Shown: piece after piece, positions 1 through 6,497 of the stretch
Layout of the letters: the number at the start of each line of letters is the position of its first letter
Position numbering within the stretch: position 1 is the stretch's first letter
Program-made: the position numbers and the translations under genes
Assembly (NCBI RefSeq): GCF_000721935.1
Contig: NZ_KL585385.1
Location: 32,747 to 49,654, forward strand
DNA length: 16,908 nucleotides
DNA from: Streptomyces sp. NRRL WC-3549
GTDB taxonomy: Bacteria > Actinomycetota > Actinomycetes > Streptomycetales > Streptomycetaceae
Direction: 5' to 3'
The notes under the pieces: generated by a model
What the model was told of the DNA's origin: nothing
Seen by the model: the letters and a program-made list of their open reading frames with translations, nothing else
Databases searched by the model: none

Positions 1-24
1 CTCAGAGATGTGTATAAGAGACAG
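1..24 (+). other. Nextera/Tn5 mosaic-end adapter remnant (sequencing artefact)
   Basis: Bases 6-24 read AGATGTGTATAAGAGACAG, the Tn5 mosaic end used in Nextera libraries, preceded by a short stretch resembling adapter sequence. This is not genomic DNA. The true sequence starts at about base 25, and the window begins at a contig end. The gene starting here is therefore cut by the assembly and not by biology. Translations running through it give the artefactual peptides MCIRDR (plus) and VSYTHL (minus). Confidence 0.95.
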
Positions 25-26
25 GC

Positions 27-767
27 ACAGAGGTGCTGGGTGCGGCCGAGGAGTTGCGTGGGGAACTGGTCGGTACGGGAGTACTGGAACGGCTGCTGGC
101 CGACCCGGCGGTGACCGACGTCCTGGTGTCCTCGCCCGACCGGGTGTGGGTGGACCGCGGGGGCGGGCTGGAACTGACCCGCATCACCTTCCGGGACGCG
201 GCAGCGGTCAGGCGGCTGGCACAGAGACTCGCCGCGGTGGCGGGACGCCGACTGGACGACGCCCGTCCCTGGGTGGACGCACGTCTCCCGGACGGGACGC
301 GGATGCACGCGGTTTTGCCGCCGGTGTCCGTCGGGTCGACGTGCCTGTCACTGCGTGTGGTCCGCCCCCGCGCTTTCACACTGGAGGAGCTGGTCGGTGC
401 GGGGACGCTCCCGCCCGGCGGCGACCGGCTGCTGCGTGCCCTCGTCGAGGCGCGGGTCTCCTACCTGATCAGTGGGGGCACGGGGGCGGGGAAGACGACG
501 CTGCTCTCCAGCCTCCTGGGCGCGGTCGGACACCAGGAACGCATCGTGCTTGCCGAGGACTCGGCGGAACTCCGCCCGGACCACCCGCACGTCGTGCGTC
601 TGGAGTCGCGTCCGGCCAATCAGGAGGGTGCGGGACAGGTGACTCTGCGGGACCTGGTGCGTCAGGCCCTGCGTATGCGCCCTGACCGGCTTGTGGTGGG
701 TGAGGTGCGCGGTGCCGAGGTGGCAGACCTGCTGGCGGCGCTCAACACCGGGCATGAAGGTGCGTGA
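27..767 (+). CDS. tadA: TadA-like secretion/pilus ATPase, 5' part (5' end off contig, 3' end replaced by the integrated element)
   Basis: Hexameric motor ATPase of the type II/IV secretion superfamily (TadA/CpaF). It matches the actinobacterial 'helicase/secretion neighborhood ATPase' type that powers assembly of a Flp-like pilus at the membrane. The N-terminal domain is cut by the contig edge, and reading starts in frame after the adapter. Visible motifs are Walker A GGTGAGKTT (about nt 474-500), the acidic box AEDSAEL (about 550-570), Walker B RPDRLVVGEVRG (about 676-711) and the first half of the His box, NTGHEG (743-761). The host reading frame stops matching at 759-760. After that, two codons of element DNA (GGT GCG) are followed by TGA, so the product ends ...HEGA. 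The missing part, TVHAN and the C-terminal domain, is found in frame at 10467-10769. The truncated ATPase lacks the catalytically important second half of the His box and is probably inactive. Confidence 0.9.
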   Translation, partial: TEVLGAAEELRGELVGTGVLERLLADPAVTDVLVSSPDRVWVDRGGGLELTRITFRDAAAVRRLAQRLAAVAGRRLDDARPWVDARLPDGTRMHAVLPPVSVGSTCLSLRVVRPRAFTLEELVGAGTLPPGGDRLLRALVEARVSYLISGGTGAGKTTLLSSLLGAVGHQERIVLAEDSAELRPDHPHVVRLESRPANQEGAGQVTLRDLVRQALRMRPDRLVVGEVRGAEVADLLAALNTGHEGA

Positions 768-780
768 ACACCACAACAGT
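741..780. other. attL: attL, left element junction
   Basis: The host side reads CTCAACACCGGGCATGAA, then GG at 759-760, then element sequence TGCGTGAACACC. Only this GG is shared with the right junction at the in-frame crossover position, which fits the 2-bp overlap used by serine integrases. The GCGTGA at 762-767 is one arm of the rebuilt attP dyad. Confidence 0.8.
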
Positions 781-839
781 ACATGGCTTCGGCACGCCTA
801 GGGCAGGTTGTCAACCCACGCGTTTCCAGGGGGAGTTCG

Positions 840-1028
840 TCACCACCGGATGCGCTCTGCGTCCCCGCCAACGCACACGGGGCACGGGCGCCGGTACGTC
901 CAGCGGCACAGAGCACAGCCCGCGAAGCCGCAGCACCCGTCACACCACACCGACCCCCGTCCGGCACACGTCCCGCAGTACGACGCGAGCGCGACCGGTG
1001 GCGGGGGCCTCGCTGGGGCAGTGGTCAT
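840..1028 (-). CDS. Small cysteine-rich protein, DnaJ-like zinc-finger pattern
   Basis: A 62-residue protein with no known function that I can name. It has nine cysteines after a proline-rich N-terminus: CGTCAGRG at 18-25, CDGCC at 29-33, CALC at 38-41 and CPVC at 49-52. The CxxCxGxG-type spacing resembles the zinc-binding repeats of DnaJ and of small Streptomyces zinc-ribbon proteins. Its ATG overlaps the stop of the upstream small gene as TGATG, indicating translational coupling. The stop lies about 80 bases inside attL, so this is the first element gene on the left. The cysteine spacing argues for real coding, but no match was checked. Confidence 0.6.
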   Translation of the reverse strand: MTTAPARPPPPVALASYCGTCAGRGSVWCDGCCGFAGCALCRWTYRRPCPVCVGGDAERIRW

Positions 1029-1225
1029 CAGTGCCCGTCCGGGTGCCGTCGCATGAAGACGTTGCAGTCAGTCACGGTCGTCATGTCGCCACCAGCGCGG
1101 GCACGGTCACGCACGTTGGCAAGTTCGGTGCAGCCGGGGCACCCCTCGACTGGCGTTGGCTCCAACTGACCCATGCGCAAAGGCAGTTCGACCGGATCAC
1201 TTGGGTAGGTCCTGGCCTCGCTCAC
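1028..1225 (-). CDS. Small conserved-type Streptomyces hypothetical protein
   Basis: 65 residues from GTG at 1225, or 75 from ATG at 1255. The GTG is preferred because AGGGGG lies 6 bases upstream; the ATG has no clear ribosome-binding site. The motif GCPGCTELANVRDRARAGGD followed by a C-terminal MRRHPDGH looks like a family of small Streptomyces proteins often found divergent from XRE/DUF397-type regulatory genes. That resemblance is from memory. The CPGC pair could bind metal. It is the first gene of a two-gene leftward unit with the cysteine-rich gene at 840-1028. It is transcribed away from the regulator cluster, so the shared region 1226-1414 probably controls both directions. Confidence 0.65.
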   Translation of the reverse strand: MSEARTYPSDPVELPLRMGQLEPTPVEGCPGCTELANVRDRARAGGDMTTVTDCNVFMRRHPDGH

Positions 1226-1303
1226 GTCCAACCCCCTGCATCGCTTCCCTGTCATCCGTCTTCGGATGAGCAGTCAACGGCTGGGAGTGCACCACGCTCT
1301 ACA

Positions 1304-1384
1304 GACTTGCATCGACTTGCACGCCGATTCATCGCATGTGGTCTTGACTGCCCGCCCGGTAGCGAGAGGATGGCCGTGCAAGTT
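1304..1384. promoter_or_regulatory. Putative operator: repeated ACTTGCA motifs around the regulator promoter
   Basis: GACTTGCA occurs at 1304-1311 and again at 1314-1321, one helical turn apart. The inverted form TGCAAGT occurs at 1377-1383, just past the predicted -10. The copies bracket the promoter at 1344-1371 in the divergent region between the small minus-strand genes and the 84-residue gene. This is a plausible binding site for the XRE/DUF5753 protein encoded downstream. The assignment to that protein is inference. Confidence 0.45.
1344..1371 (+). promoter_or_regulatory. Putative promoter of the rightward regulatory operon
   Basis: TTGACT at 1344-1349 and GAGGAT at 1366-1371 are separated by 16 bases. 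They resemble the Streptomyces vegetative consensus (TTGAC-N16-18-TAGGAT). A start site near 1378 would give a leader of about 37 bases before the ATG at 1415, which has its own ribosome-binding site. A second TTGACT on the minus strand (1277-1272) may serve the leftward gene; its -10 is weak. Confidence 0.55.
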
Positions 1385-1414
1385 CAGGCAAACCGCGCAC
1401 GGAAAGAGGCTGAC

Positions 1415-1669
1415 ATGGCGCTACGGTTCGTCGGGATTGACCCGAACACCGACCACGACCACTGCCCTACCGTCTGGGCTGACGAAGAGGCTGGAGAACT
1501 CGTAATGCAGGGCTGGAGGGCAGGCCCTGAACTCCGCACGGCTTGTGAGTCGAACACCCCGGCCAACGGACCTATCCCGGACAGCGAAGAAGTCATCAGG
1601 ATTCCGGCGCGCATGGTGCCGATGATCCGGAAAGCGTGCGATGCAGTCGAGCGTTCCGCCGTTCAGTGA
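1415..1669 (+). CDS. 84-residue hypothetical protein, first gene of the regulatory operon
   Basis: ATG at 1415 is chosen because GGAAAGAGG lies 5-6 bases upstream and the sequence before it does not look coding, although the frame stays open to 764. The protein starts MALRFVGIDPNTDHDHCPTV, is rich in acidic residues and ends in a short helical stretch. No catalytic motif is visible. It resembles small Streptomyces proteins encoded immediately upstream of DUF6879 genes. Its 3' end overlaps the DUF6879 start by 29 bases, so the two are probably translated together. Function unknown; a role in the same regulatory or toxin-antitoxin-like unit is inferred from position only. Confidence 0.75.
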   Translation: MALRFVGIDPNTDHDHCPTVWADEEAGELVMQGWRAGPELRTACESNTPANGPIPDSEEVIRIPARMVPMIRKACDAVERSAVQ

Positions 1670-2156
1670 GCTACTGGCCAACACCCGTGATTCCGCTGTC
1701 CACCTGGAAATGCGAGATGACTACGGTACGAACCCCCGGCTAGAGGCTTGGCAGCTCGGGGAACGGGTGGACTGGAATGACCGTGAATCCTGGTGGCACC
1801 CGTTCCACCAGACGATTGCGGATGCCGTTGCGCGGGGTGTCTCCGTACGGCGTGCGCGGGTGGTGTCGGAGCCTGTCAGTGAATACATTCGCTGGGAGCA
1901 CGATGCGACGCAAGGGAACCTAGCCGCCGGGGAAGATGTCCGGTGGTTGTCCCGGAGTCAAGTAACGGGCTTCCTCGTGCCAGCCAATGACTTCTGGCTG
2001 TTCGACGGAAAACTCCTCCGTATCCACCACTTCGCGGGGGGCGGTAGCCACGTCAGGGATGAACTCGATACGGACGCCGAGACATTGAAACTCTGCGCTT
2101 CGGCCTTTGAGTCCATCTGGCAGCGAGCAACCCCGCACAGCGAATACAAGATCTAA
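1641..2156 (+). CDS. DUF6879 family protein
   Basis: 171 residues. Features typical of this Streptomyces family are the tryptophan-rich EAWQLGERVDW and ESWWHPF near residues 30-55, a middle VSEYIRWEHDATQGN and the late FWLFDGKLLRIHHF. The family has no established biochemical function that I know of. Its genes usually sit beside XRE/DUF5753 regulators, as here, with only 21 bases to the regulator start. The ATG at 1641 lies inside the upstream gene with GGAAAG a few bases before it. By analogy with the 'Scr1 family TA-system antitoxin-like' naming of the neighbour, this could be the partner protein of that regulator, but that is inference. Confidence 0.85.
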   Translation: MQSSVPPFSELLANTRDSAVHLEMRDDYGTNPRLEAWQLGERVDWNDRESWWHPFHQTIADAVARGVSVRRARVVSEPVSEYIRWEHDATQGNLAAGEDVRWLSRSQVTGFLVPANDFWLFDGKLLRIHHFAGGGSHVRDELDTDAETLKLCASAFESIWQRATPHSEYKI

Positions 2157-2177
2157 GCGCAACCGGACAGCCAACCT

Positions 2178-3023
2178 ATGTCATCTCCTTCGTCCAAAGC
2201 CCAAGAAGCCAGGGAAGCCGTAGCCGGTCGGTTGCGGGAAATGAGGCTTGACGCAGGAATCACGGGGCGTGAGTTGGCTGTCCGGTGTGGATGGAGCGAA
2301 AGCAAGTCATCCCGGATCGAGCACGCTAAGACTCCGCCCAGCGAAGCTGACATAAGGGCCTGGTGTCAGGCGTGCGGCGCAGCGGAACACGCCGATGACC
2401 TGATTGCCGCCAACCGGCAAGCGGATTCCATGTACGTCCAGTGGAAGCGGCTACAGCGAACAGGGCTTAGGCGGCTACAGGAGTCGGGTGTACCGCTCTA
2501 TGAACAGACGCGACAATTCCATGTCTACTGCTCCAACGTCGTCCCCGGCTTCTTCCAGACTCCCGGCTACGCGGCCTCATTGCTGACTTCCATTGCGCAG
2601 TTTCGCGGAACACCAGATGATGTGTCGGACGCTGTGAAAGCGCGAATGAACCGTTCTCACGTCATCCGCGAAGGGGACCACCGGTTTGCCGTCCTGGTTG
2701 AGGAATCGGTCTTGCGGTACCGGATTGGCAGCGCCGAAGTAATGGCCGCTCAACTAGGTCATCTGCTGTCCGTGATGGCGCTGCCGTCAATCTCACTCGG
2801 AATCATTCCGTTCACGGCGCCCCGGCAAGCTTGGCCGCTGGAAACATTCACCGTCTTTGACGGTCAGCGTGTCCACGTGGAAACCCTGTCGGCTGCTATC
2901 AAGGAAACTCAGCCGAGCGATGTAGGGCTTTACCTAAAGGCGTTTGGGAACCTGAAAAAGATTGCCGCCTATGGTGCGGATGCCCGTTCGCTCGTCACAG
3001 CGGCCATTGATGCCGTGGGCTGA
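2178..3023 (+). CDS. XRE-type helix-turn-helix regulator with DUF5753 (Scr1 family)
   Basis: 281 residues. The N-terminal helix-turn-helix covers about residues 14-70 (LREMRLDAGITGRELAVRCG, then WSESKSSRIEHAKTPPS). The DUF5753 domain fills about 90-275, with the characteristic YCSNVVPGFFQTPGYA, VEESVLRYRIG and LPSISLGIIPF. This family comprises pleiotropic regulators in Streptomyces and is labelled 'Scr1 family TA system antitoxin-like' in databases. It usually pairs with small DUF397 or, as here, DUF6879 partners. Length and domain order are complete. It is the most likely controller of the element, acting on the divergent region around 1304-1384; this target is inferred. A hairpin lies just after the stop. 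Confidence 0.92.
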   Translation: MSSPSSKAQEAREAVAGRLREMRLDAGITGRELAVRCGWSESKSSRIEHAKTPPSEADIRAWCQACGAAEHADDLIAANRQADSMYVQWKRLQRTGLRRLQESGVPLYEQTRQFHVYCSNVVPGFFQTPGYAASLLTSIAQFRGTPDDVSDAVKARMNRSHVIREGDHRFAVLVEESVLRYRIGSAEVMAAQLGHLLSVMALPSISLGIIPFTAPRQAWPLETFTVFDGQRVHVETLSAAIKETQPSDVGLYLKAFGNLKKIAAYGADARSLVTAAIDAVG

Positions 3024-3033
3024 AATACAGAAG

Positions 3034-3072
3034 GCCCCGCACCGGCCACCGGGAAGGCAGCGAGTACGGGGC
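3034..3072 (+). terminator. Possible terminator after the regulator gene
   Basis: GCCCCG at 3034-3039 pairs with CGGGGC at 3067-3072, starting 11 bases after the regulator stop. The 27-base loop contains CCGG repeats that could shorten it. No U-tract follows, which is common in Streptomyces. It separates the regulator from the next gene. Confidence 0.4.
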
Positions 3073-3074
3073 TG

Positions 3075-3080
3075 TACACT
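3075..3080 (+). promoter_or_regulatory. Possible -10 element for a leaderless transcript
   Basis: TACACT ends 8 bases before the ATG at 3089. Transcription would then start at or near the A of the start codon, giving a leaderless mRNA, which is frequent in Streptomyces. No purine-rich ribosome-binding site is apparent directly upstream. The -35 region is poor, so this is tentative. Confidence 0.3.
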
Positions 3081-3088
3081 AATGCACC

Positions 3089-3592
3089 ATGGACGCAGGG
3101 TTAGCAGCTGTATGCGGTGCTTTTGCTGGCTCCCTGGGAACAATTGGAGCCGCATTAGCGTCTAGTCGCGCGCAAAGGGCAGGTGCCGAAATTGCTGCAC
3201 GCGCGGAACACCGAAAGTCCCGGCGTGAGCCGCGAGAAGCCACATACAAGCAGTATGTCACCTCTGTCGCTGCCTTAGTTGACTGGGAATACTACGACGA
3301 CGAGCCCAATCAGGATGACGAGCTGCATCCGATATTGCTCGACATCAGGAAGACGTGGACAGATGTTCTTTTCGCTGGACCAAAGAGGGTGACGCGGCCT
3401 GCTGATTTTCTAATGGATGCATGCGTCAAATATCGGGTAGCAGTGCGGGAGAGAGCCGAGGCAGAATTTGAAACCCCTAGGACATGGGTAGACGACGCAC
3501 GCATAGAGATTCGCGTACGCCTATCCCTATTCGTGGACGCTGCCCAGGTAGCGTTGGATGATGACGGTTCGCGGCGTCGGTTCAGGGGCTAG
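3089..3592 (+). CDS. Membrane-anchored hypothetical protein with three TTA codons
   Basis: 167 residues. An N-terminal glycine/alanine-rich hydrophobic helix (about residues 4-25) is followed by a basic, helical stretch (SSRAQRAGAEIAARAEHRK). A cytoplasmic helical domain with acidic DWEYYDDEPNQDDELHP near residues 64-80 comes next. This is a common architecture among Streptomyces hypotheticals (one membrane helix plus a coiled region), with no known activity. Codons 5, 23 and 63 are TTA, the rare leucine codon read by bldA tRNA, and CTA and ATA codons are also frequent. Expression is therefore probably developmentally gated, and the gene is probably foreign. It stands alone after the regulator hairpin and is convergent with the minus-strand genes to its right. 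Confidence 0.75.
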   Translation: MDAGLAAVCGAFAGSLGTIGAALASSRAQRAGAEIAARAEHRKSRREPREATYKQYVTSVAALVDWEYYDDEPNQDDELHPILLDIRKTWTDVLFAGPKRVTRPADFLMDACVKYRVAVRERAEAEFETPRTWVDDARIEIRVRLSLFVDAAQVALDDDGSRRRFRG

Positions 3593-3708
3593 CACCCGCA
3601 GCAGCGAATAGAAAAGCTAGCGCTACCTTATTCCGGATTCTTGCGTACGGGATCGGCCACGGAAAGGGCAATGTCCCGCAGTGTCCGGACGGTCCACGCT
3701 ATCGGCGG

Positions 3709-3857
3709 TCACGACTCGGTCCTCTCGTCGGCAAGCGCAAGCAGTACGTCGAGGGCGGCGAGCAGCCTTTCCCGGTCGTTGGCGTCGCGCGGGGCGGCGT
3801 TGCGATGCCTTCGAGAGTTTCGAGAGTGTCACGCGCTGCGTTGTTCGGGCCGGTCAT
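3709..3857 (-). pseudogene. Small helical protein gene with an apparent single-base frameshift
   Basis: ATG at 3857 with GGAG about 8 bases upstream overlaps the stop of the previous gene as ATGA. The first frame gives MTGPNNAARDTLETLEGIAT. A different frame, with no start codon of its own, continues as AAPRDANDRERLLAALDVLL and ends LALADERTES before TGA at 3711-3709. The two parts join to a sensible amphipathic protein of about 49 residues. The shift falls in the GC-rich run near 3793-3805 (GGGGCGGCG on the plus strand), where one base seems lost. It could be a real mutation, a sequencing error or programmed frameshifting. Function unknown. It is the third gene of the small-terminase operon. 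Confidence 0.5.
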
Positions 3858-4051
3858 ATGTCACGCTCCATCGGCAAGGCTGTATGCGGGGCCAACATGT
3901 TGGCGTAGTAAGCGAGTTGGGGGTTACTGGCCCACGCTGAAACCTCTTCGTGGCCCGACACCCGGCATTCAGTGTCAGAAATCTTCACGTCACAGATGCA
4001 GACGGGACCGGCCGCAACGGCCCTGGTTCTCTTTCTGCTGGGTCCGCGCAT
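3854..4051 (-). CDS. 65-residue hypothetical protein in the small-terminase operon
   Basis: ATG at 4051 overlaps the stop of the upstream terminase-like gene (TGATG), and its own stop overlaps the next start (ATGA). A GTG one codon earlier is also possible. The N-terminus is basic (RGPSRKRTR). The middle, CICDVKISDTECRVSGH, holds three cysteines and a histidine that could form a small metal site. The C-terminal half, SNPQLAYYANMLAPHTALPM, is helical. I do not recognise the family. Coupling on both sides supports it as a real gene of the operon. Confidence 0.6.
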   Translation of the reverse strand: MRGPSRKRTRAVAAGPVCICDVKISDTECRVSGHEEVSAWASNPQLAYYANMLAPHTALPMERDI

Positions 4052-4431
4052 CACACAGCACCCCCAGCGGCACGAGCACGGTTCCAGCGCGTCTCAGCGG
4101 CCTTTGCGGCTCGCAGGGAAGCGGCGGAGCGGTGGGCATTCCCGCTGTCAGCCTGTCCCAGCGAGTAGGCGTCAACGTTCCCGGTTGGCCCATCCTCAGG
4201 GAAGAGGTCCCGGAAGATGCGCGCTGCCTTTTCTCTGGCGAGAATCCCCGTGCGCACGGCGGGATGCTCGACCATTTGGCCGGTGCTTCCCGGCACCATG
4301 CGTCCGTCTGTGCGCACCTGTGCGTCACACTCGGCAGCCTCACGCATGAGCGCGTCTGCAATGGCGAGCAGGGCCCGGTGCGCCGGTTCTAGCTCGTACT
4401 CGTCTTCAAAGGTCTTGGCGTATTCAGCCAC
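4051..4431 (-). CDS. Phage terminase small subunit-like protein (P27-like)
   Basis: 126 residues from GTG at 4431, with AGGAG 7 bases upstream. The helical core ELEPAHRALLAIADALMREA is followed by a linker, then TDGRMVPGSTGQMVEHPAVR and a helix AREKAARIFRDLF. This matches the pattern of actinophage P27-type small terminases: a helical pair, a GSTGQ..HP turn, then a helix. The basic tail AAKAAETRWNRARA is also typical. Such proteins recognise the packaging site on phage DNA and hand it to the large terminase. No large terminase follows; two small coupled genes do instead. A small terminase without its motor is the signature of phage satellites that redirect helper packaging. The family call is from motif memory, not a search. 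Confidence 0.6.
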   Translation of the reverse strand: MAEYAKTFEDEYELEPAHRALLAIADALMREAAECDAQVRTDGRMVPGSTGQMVEHPAVRTGILAREKAARIFRDLFPEDGPTGNVDAYSLGQADSGNAHRSAASLRAAKAAETRWNRARAAGGAV

Positions 4432-5020
4432 GGTTCAACTCCTGACATACTGCCAGCTAAAAAGGGGAAGGTGGCGCATGCGCACCGGGGAACGGCTGCT
4501 ATTGGCCCCCGCTCGGGATGAAGCGGGGGGAGGGTAACCCCCCAGGGGTGCGACGTGAAGAGGCGGCGAAGCGTGAGCGCATTCACACATTCACTCGCGA
4601 GACAACTTCATATCCATTGAACGTCATTCGTCGCGGCGAGATTGCAAGACGAATGGACACTTGTTCCGTGTTGCTTTCGCAGGGAAAGGGACACGTTCAA
4701 CTGGCGTTCGCTGTCTCGCCTGCTTTCACAAGCTGAGTGGATTACCCGAAAGGCAACGGCTCAGCGGTACGCAACACAGAGGCAGCGTAGACAGGCGCAC
4801 AGCACATTGCCCGCCCCTCGTTCTTTTGCCTTCTCTATCGTGCTGCCGACAACGCGTGAACACACAGACAGTCAGCAGGAATTGAGCAGCGAAAGGAACG
4901 AGGGTCGGACGACGTTCTGTCAGCACAACCGCACGGGGGCGGCAGGGGGGCGCCGAGGGTATCGGCAGTCCACCCCGCCTACTCAAGTGGAGGCCCCTAC
5001 TACTTGAGTAGGCGCCTTCG
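4432..5020. other. Non-coding region of about 590 bases with several inverted repeats
   Basis: No convincing gene was found on either strand; open frames here lack ribosome-binding sites and coding character. Visible structure: palindrome GCGCATGCGC near 4476-4485; CCCCCGC/GCGGGGG (4506-4512, 4523-4529); CATTCGTC/GACGAATG (4625-4632, 4648-4655); CCCTCGTTC/GAACGAGGG (4815-4823, 4896-4904); and the terminator at 4976-5014. It lies directly upstream of the small-terminase gene, so it must hold that operon's promoter. It is also a candidate packaging site or replication origin, which is inference. Confidence 0.5.
4976..5014 (-). terminator. Strong hairpin terminator after the 328-residue gene
   Basis: CGCCTACTCAAGT (4976-4988) and ACTTGAGTAGGCG (5002-5014) are perfect 13-base complements with a 13-base loop. 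The hairpin starts 6 bases past the stop of the minus-strand gene ending at 5021. It can act on both strands and separates that gene set from the non-coding region and the small-terminase operon. Confidence 0.8.
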
Positions 5021-6007
5021 CTACAGGTACACCTTTGGCCCGGTGTCGCCATCCGGGTAAACGGCGTCCGGGGGGACCTGTACCGGCTTGTGTGACTTGA
5101 GAGGGGCGGCAAGCGAATCGGGGAATGTGCCCCCGTTCGAGTACGAGGAAAGCTGACGCAGCTTGGATTCAGCAGCGGAAATTACTTCACTCGCCGTGGC
5201 TTGCGAAGCTGTGTCCCCATTGAACACGTTCTCTCGGCGCGATCGCCGCGCGTCGTAATCCGCCTTGAAAACGTCCGGGCTTGCCCGGTCGTAGTCAGGG
5301 TTGCTGACCTGATACGGGGAAATTCGGGTGATGGTCTTTCGGGCTCGCTCGTCCAACCAAACGGCGTCCACCTGTTCACAGGACCGCGAAATTCCGTCCA
5401 GCGTGACAGCCTTGTTGAGGGCCCCCCGCATTACGTCAATCGCCTTTTTCAGGTCCGCCCGAACCTTCGGAATCTCGGTGACGACGTACGTAGCGGCGTT
5501 GTCTCGCCACTCATCCCGGTGCTTCCTCATGAGTGCAACAGCCTTACGGGCAGCCGTAGTTGACTCGACCTTGAGCGCGTCTCGCAGCGCGATAGCGTCG
5601 CGCACCTTCGGGGCTAGCTCCGATTCCTTGGAATCAATCAGCGATGAAATTGACGGAACCTTGCCACTGGCTGAAACGGCAGCGGTAACGGCCCGCTGAG
5701 CGTCGGCAGGAATCGCCCGGTACTCGTCGTACAGCCGTTCGGCTTCCTCGTCGGCCGCGAACACCGCGTGCATGGCCCTCTCATGCGTCGCGAAGGCGTC
5801 CCGGGCAACCTTCGGCGCGTGTGCGAGCGGGAGCCCGTACGGGCGCTTGAGGGGCTTTCCGAACCCCTCGTTGGCAAAGGTAGCCCCGTCGTTGATGGAC
5901 CGGAAGACAGCGGGGATTCCGTTTCGGTCTAGGGCATCCTTCGCTGCGTCCTTGTCCGCTTCGTTGAGCAGAGAGTTTCGGCGGACGGTGCTCCGTAGTT
6001 CAGTCAT
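5021..6007 (-). CDS. Helical hypothetical protein, 328 residues
   Basis: ATG at 6007 is chosen because GAGGGA lies 8 bases upstream. The in-frame extension to 6169 overlaps the preceding gene and lacks a site. The protein begins MTELRSTVRRNSLLNEADKD and has a long charged helical middle (about residues 85-225, with repeated K/E/R and alanine heptad-like spacing). It ends in a flexible, proline-rich tail (VQVPPDAVYPDGDTGPKVYL). No transmembrane helix, signal peptide or catalytic motif is visible. I do not recognise it. Helical, charged proteins of this size in phage-derived DNA are sometimes scaffold or capsid-associated, but nothing here demonstrates that. It is the last and largest gene of the leftward set from 7015, 20 bases after the previous stop and before a strong terminator. 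Confidence 0.75.
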   Translation of the reverse strand: MTELRSTVRRNSLLNEADKDAAKDALDRNGIPAVFRSINDGATFANEGFGKPLKRPYGLPLAHAPKVARDAFATHERAMHAVFAADEEAERLYDEYRAIPADAQRAVTAAVSASGKVPSISSLIDSKESELAPKVRDAIALRDALKVESTTAARKAVALMRKHRDEWRDNAATYVVTEIPKVRADLKKAIDVMRGALNKAVTLDGISRSCEQVDAVWLDERARKTITRISPYQVSNPDYDRASPDVFKADYDARRSRRENVFNGDTASQATASEVISAAESKLRQLSSYSNGGTFPDSLAAPLKSHKPVQVPPDAVYPDGDTGPKVYL

Positions 6008-6026
6008 TTTTGTATTCCCTCGTGAT

Positions 6027-6497
6027 TCAGAAATTCTGTGCCTGACCCGTGACGTTCGAGCTCGGCTTGGGATTAGGTTTGTGCGTCCGGCGGTTACTGG
6101 TAATCCGGTCCACGAGTACCTGAACATCGGCGTCATTTGGCGTGGGCTTTGAGTACCCACTGACGCCATTCTTCAAATTCCGGGATTTCGAGGCCGGCTG
6201 GGGGATGCTGGATTTCTCGGAATTACCGAATCCGGGGGCCATTTCGCGGATTACAGCGGAAACGTCAACTTCTGTCGGCGCGTCCGTCCGATGCTGCGTG
6301 ACCCCCTGCCGACGCAGGACCCCGTTAGCTATCGCCCGGCCCGCTTCCGCCTCCCTGCGCTTGAGCATGGCGGCAATCTCGCTGCCTACTGTCTGCCCGA
6401 ATGCGGCTTCAAGCAGATGAACCGGGGGAGTGCGCCCCGCCTTCGCGGAAGCCCTCACAAGATCTGCGGCTTGTTCTTGGGTTAGCTTCTCAGGCAT
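6027..6497 (-). CDS. Hypothetical protein, 156 residues, helical N-half and disordered tail
   Basis: ATG at 6497 overlaps the upstream stop within ATGCCTGA. The N-terminal half (KLTQEQAADLVRASAKAGRT to about residue 65) is helical and contains AAMLKRREAEAGRAIANGVL. The second half is polar, rich in S, N, K and P, and looks unstructured (KPNPKPSSNVTGQAQNF at the end). No known domain is visible. The tail would suit a protein that binds nucleic acid or works as an adaptor, but function is unknown. It is co-translated with the 97-residue gene before it and followed after 20 bases by the 328-residue gene. Confidence 0.72.
   Translation of the reverse strand: MPEKLTQEQAADLVRASAKAGRTPPVHLLEAAFGQTVGSEIAAMLKRREAEAGRAIANGVLRRQGVTQHRTDAPTEVDVSAVIREMAPGFGNSEKSSIPQPASKSRNLKNGVSGYSKPTPNDADVQVLVDRITSNRRTHKPNPKPSSNVTGQAQNF

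Noticed and set aside
764..1414. Long open frame leading into the 84-residue gene from just inside attL
   Set aside because: It has no ribosome-binding site, crosses a predicted promoter and is antisense to two better-supported minus-strand genes; the ATG at 1415 has a clear ribosome-binding site.
4518..4736. 72-residue plus-strand frame in the non-coding gap
   Set aside because: No convincing ribosome-binding site, no coding-like composition, and it runs through inverted repeats.
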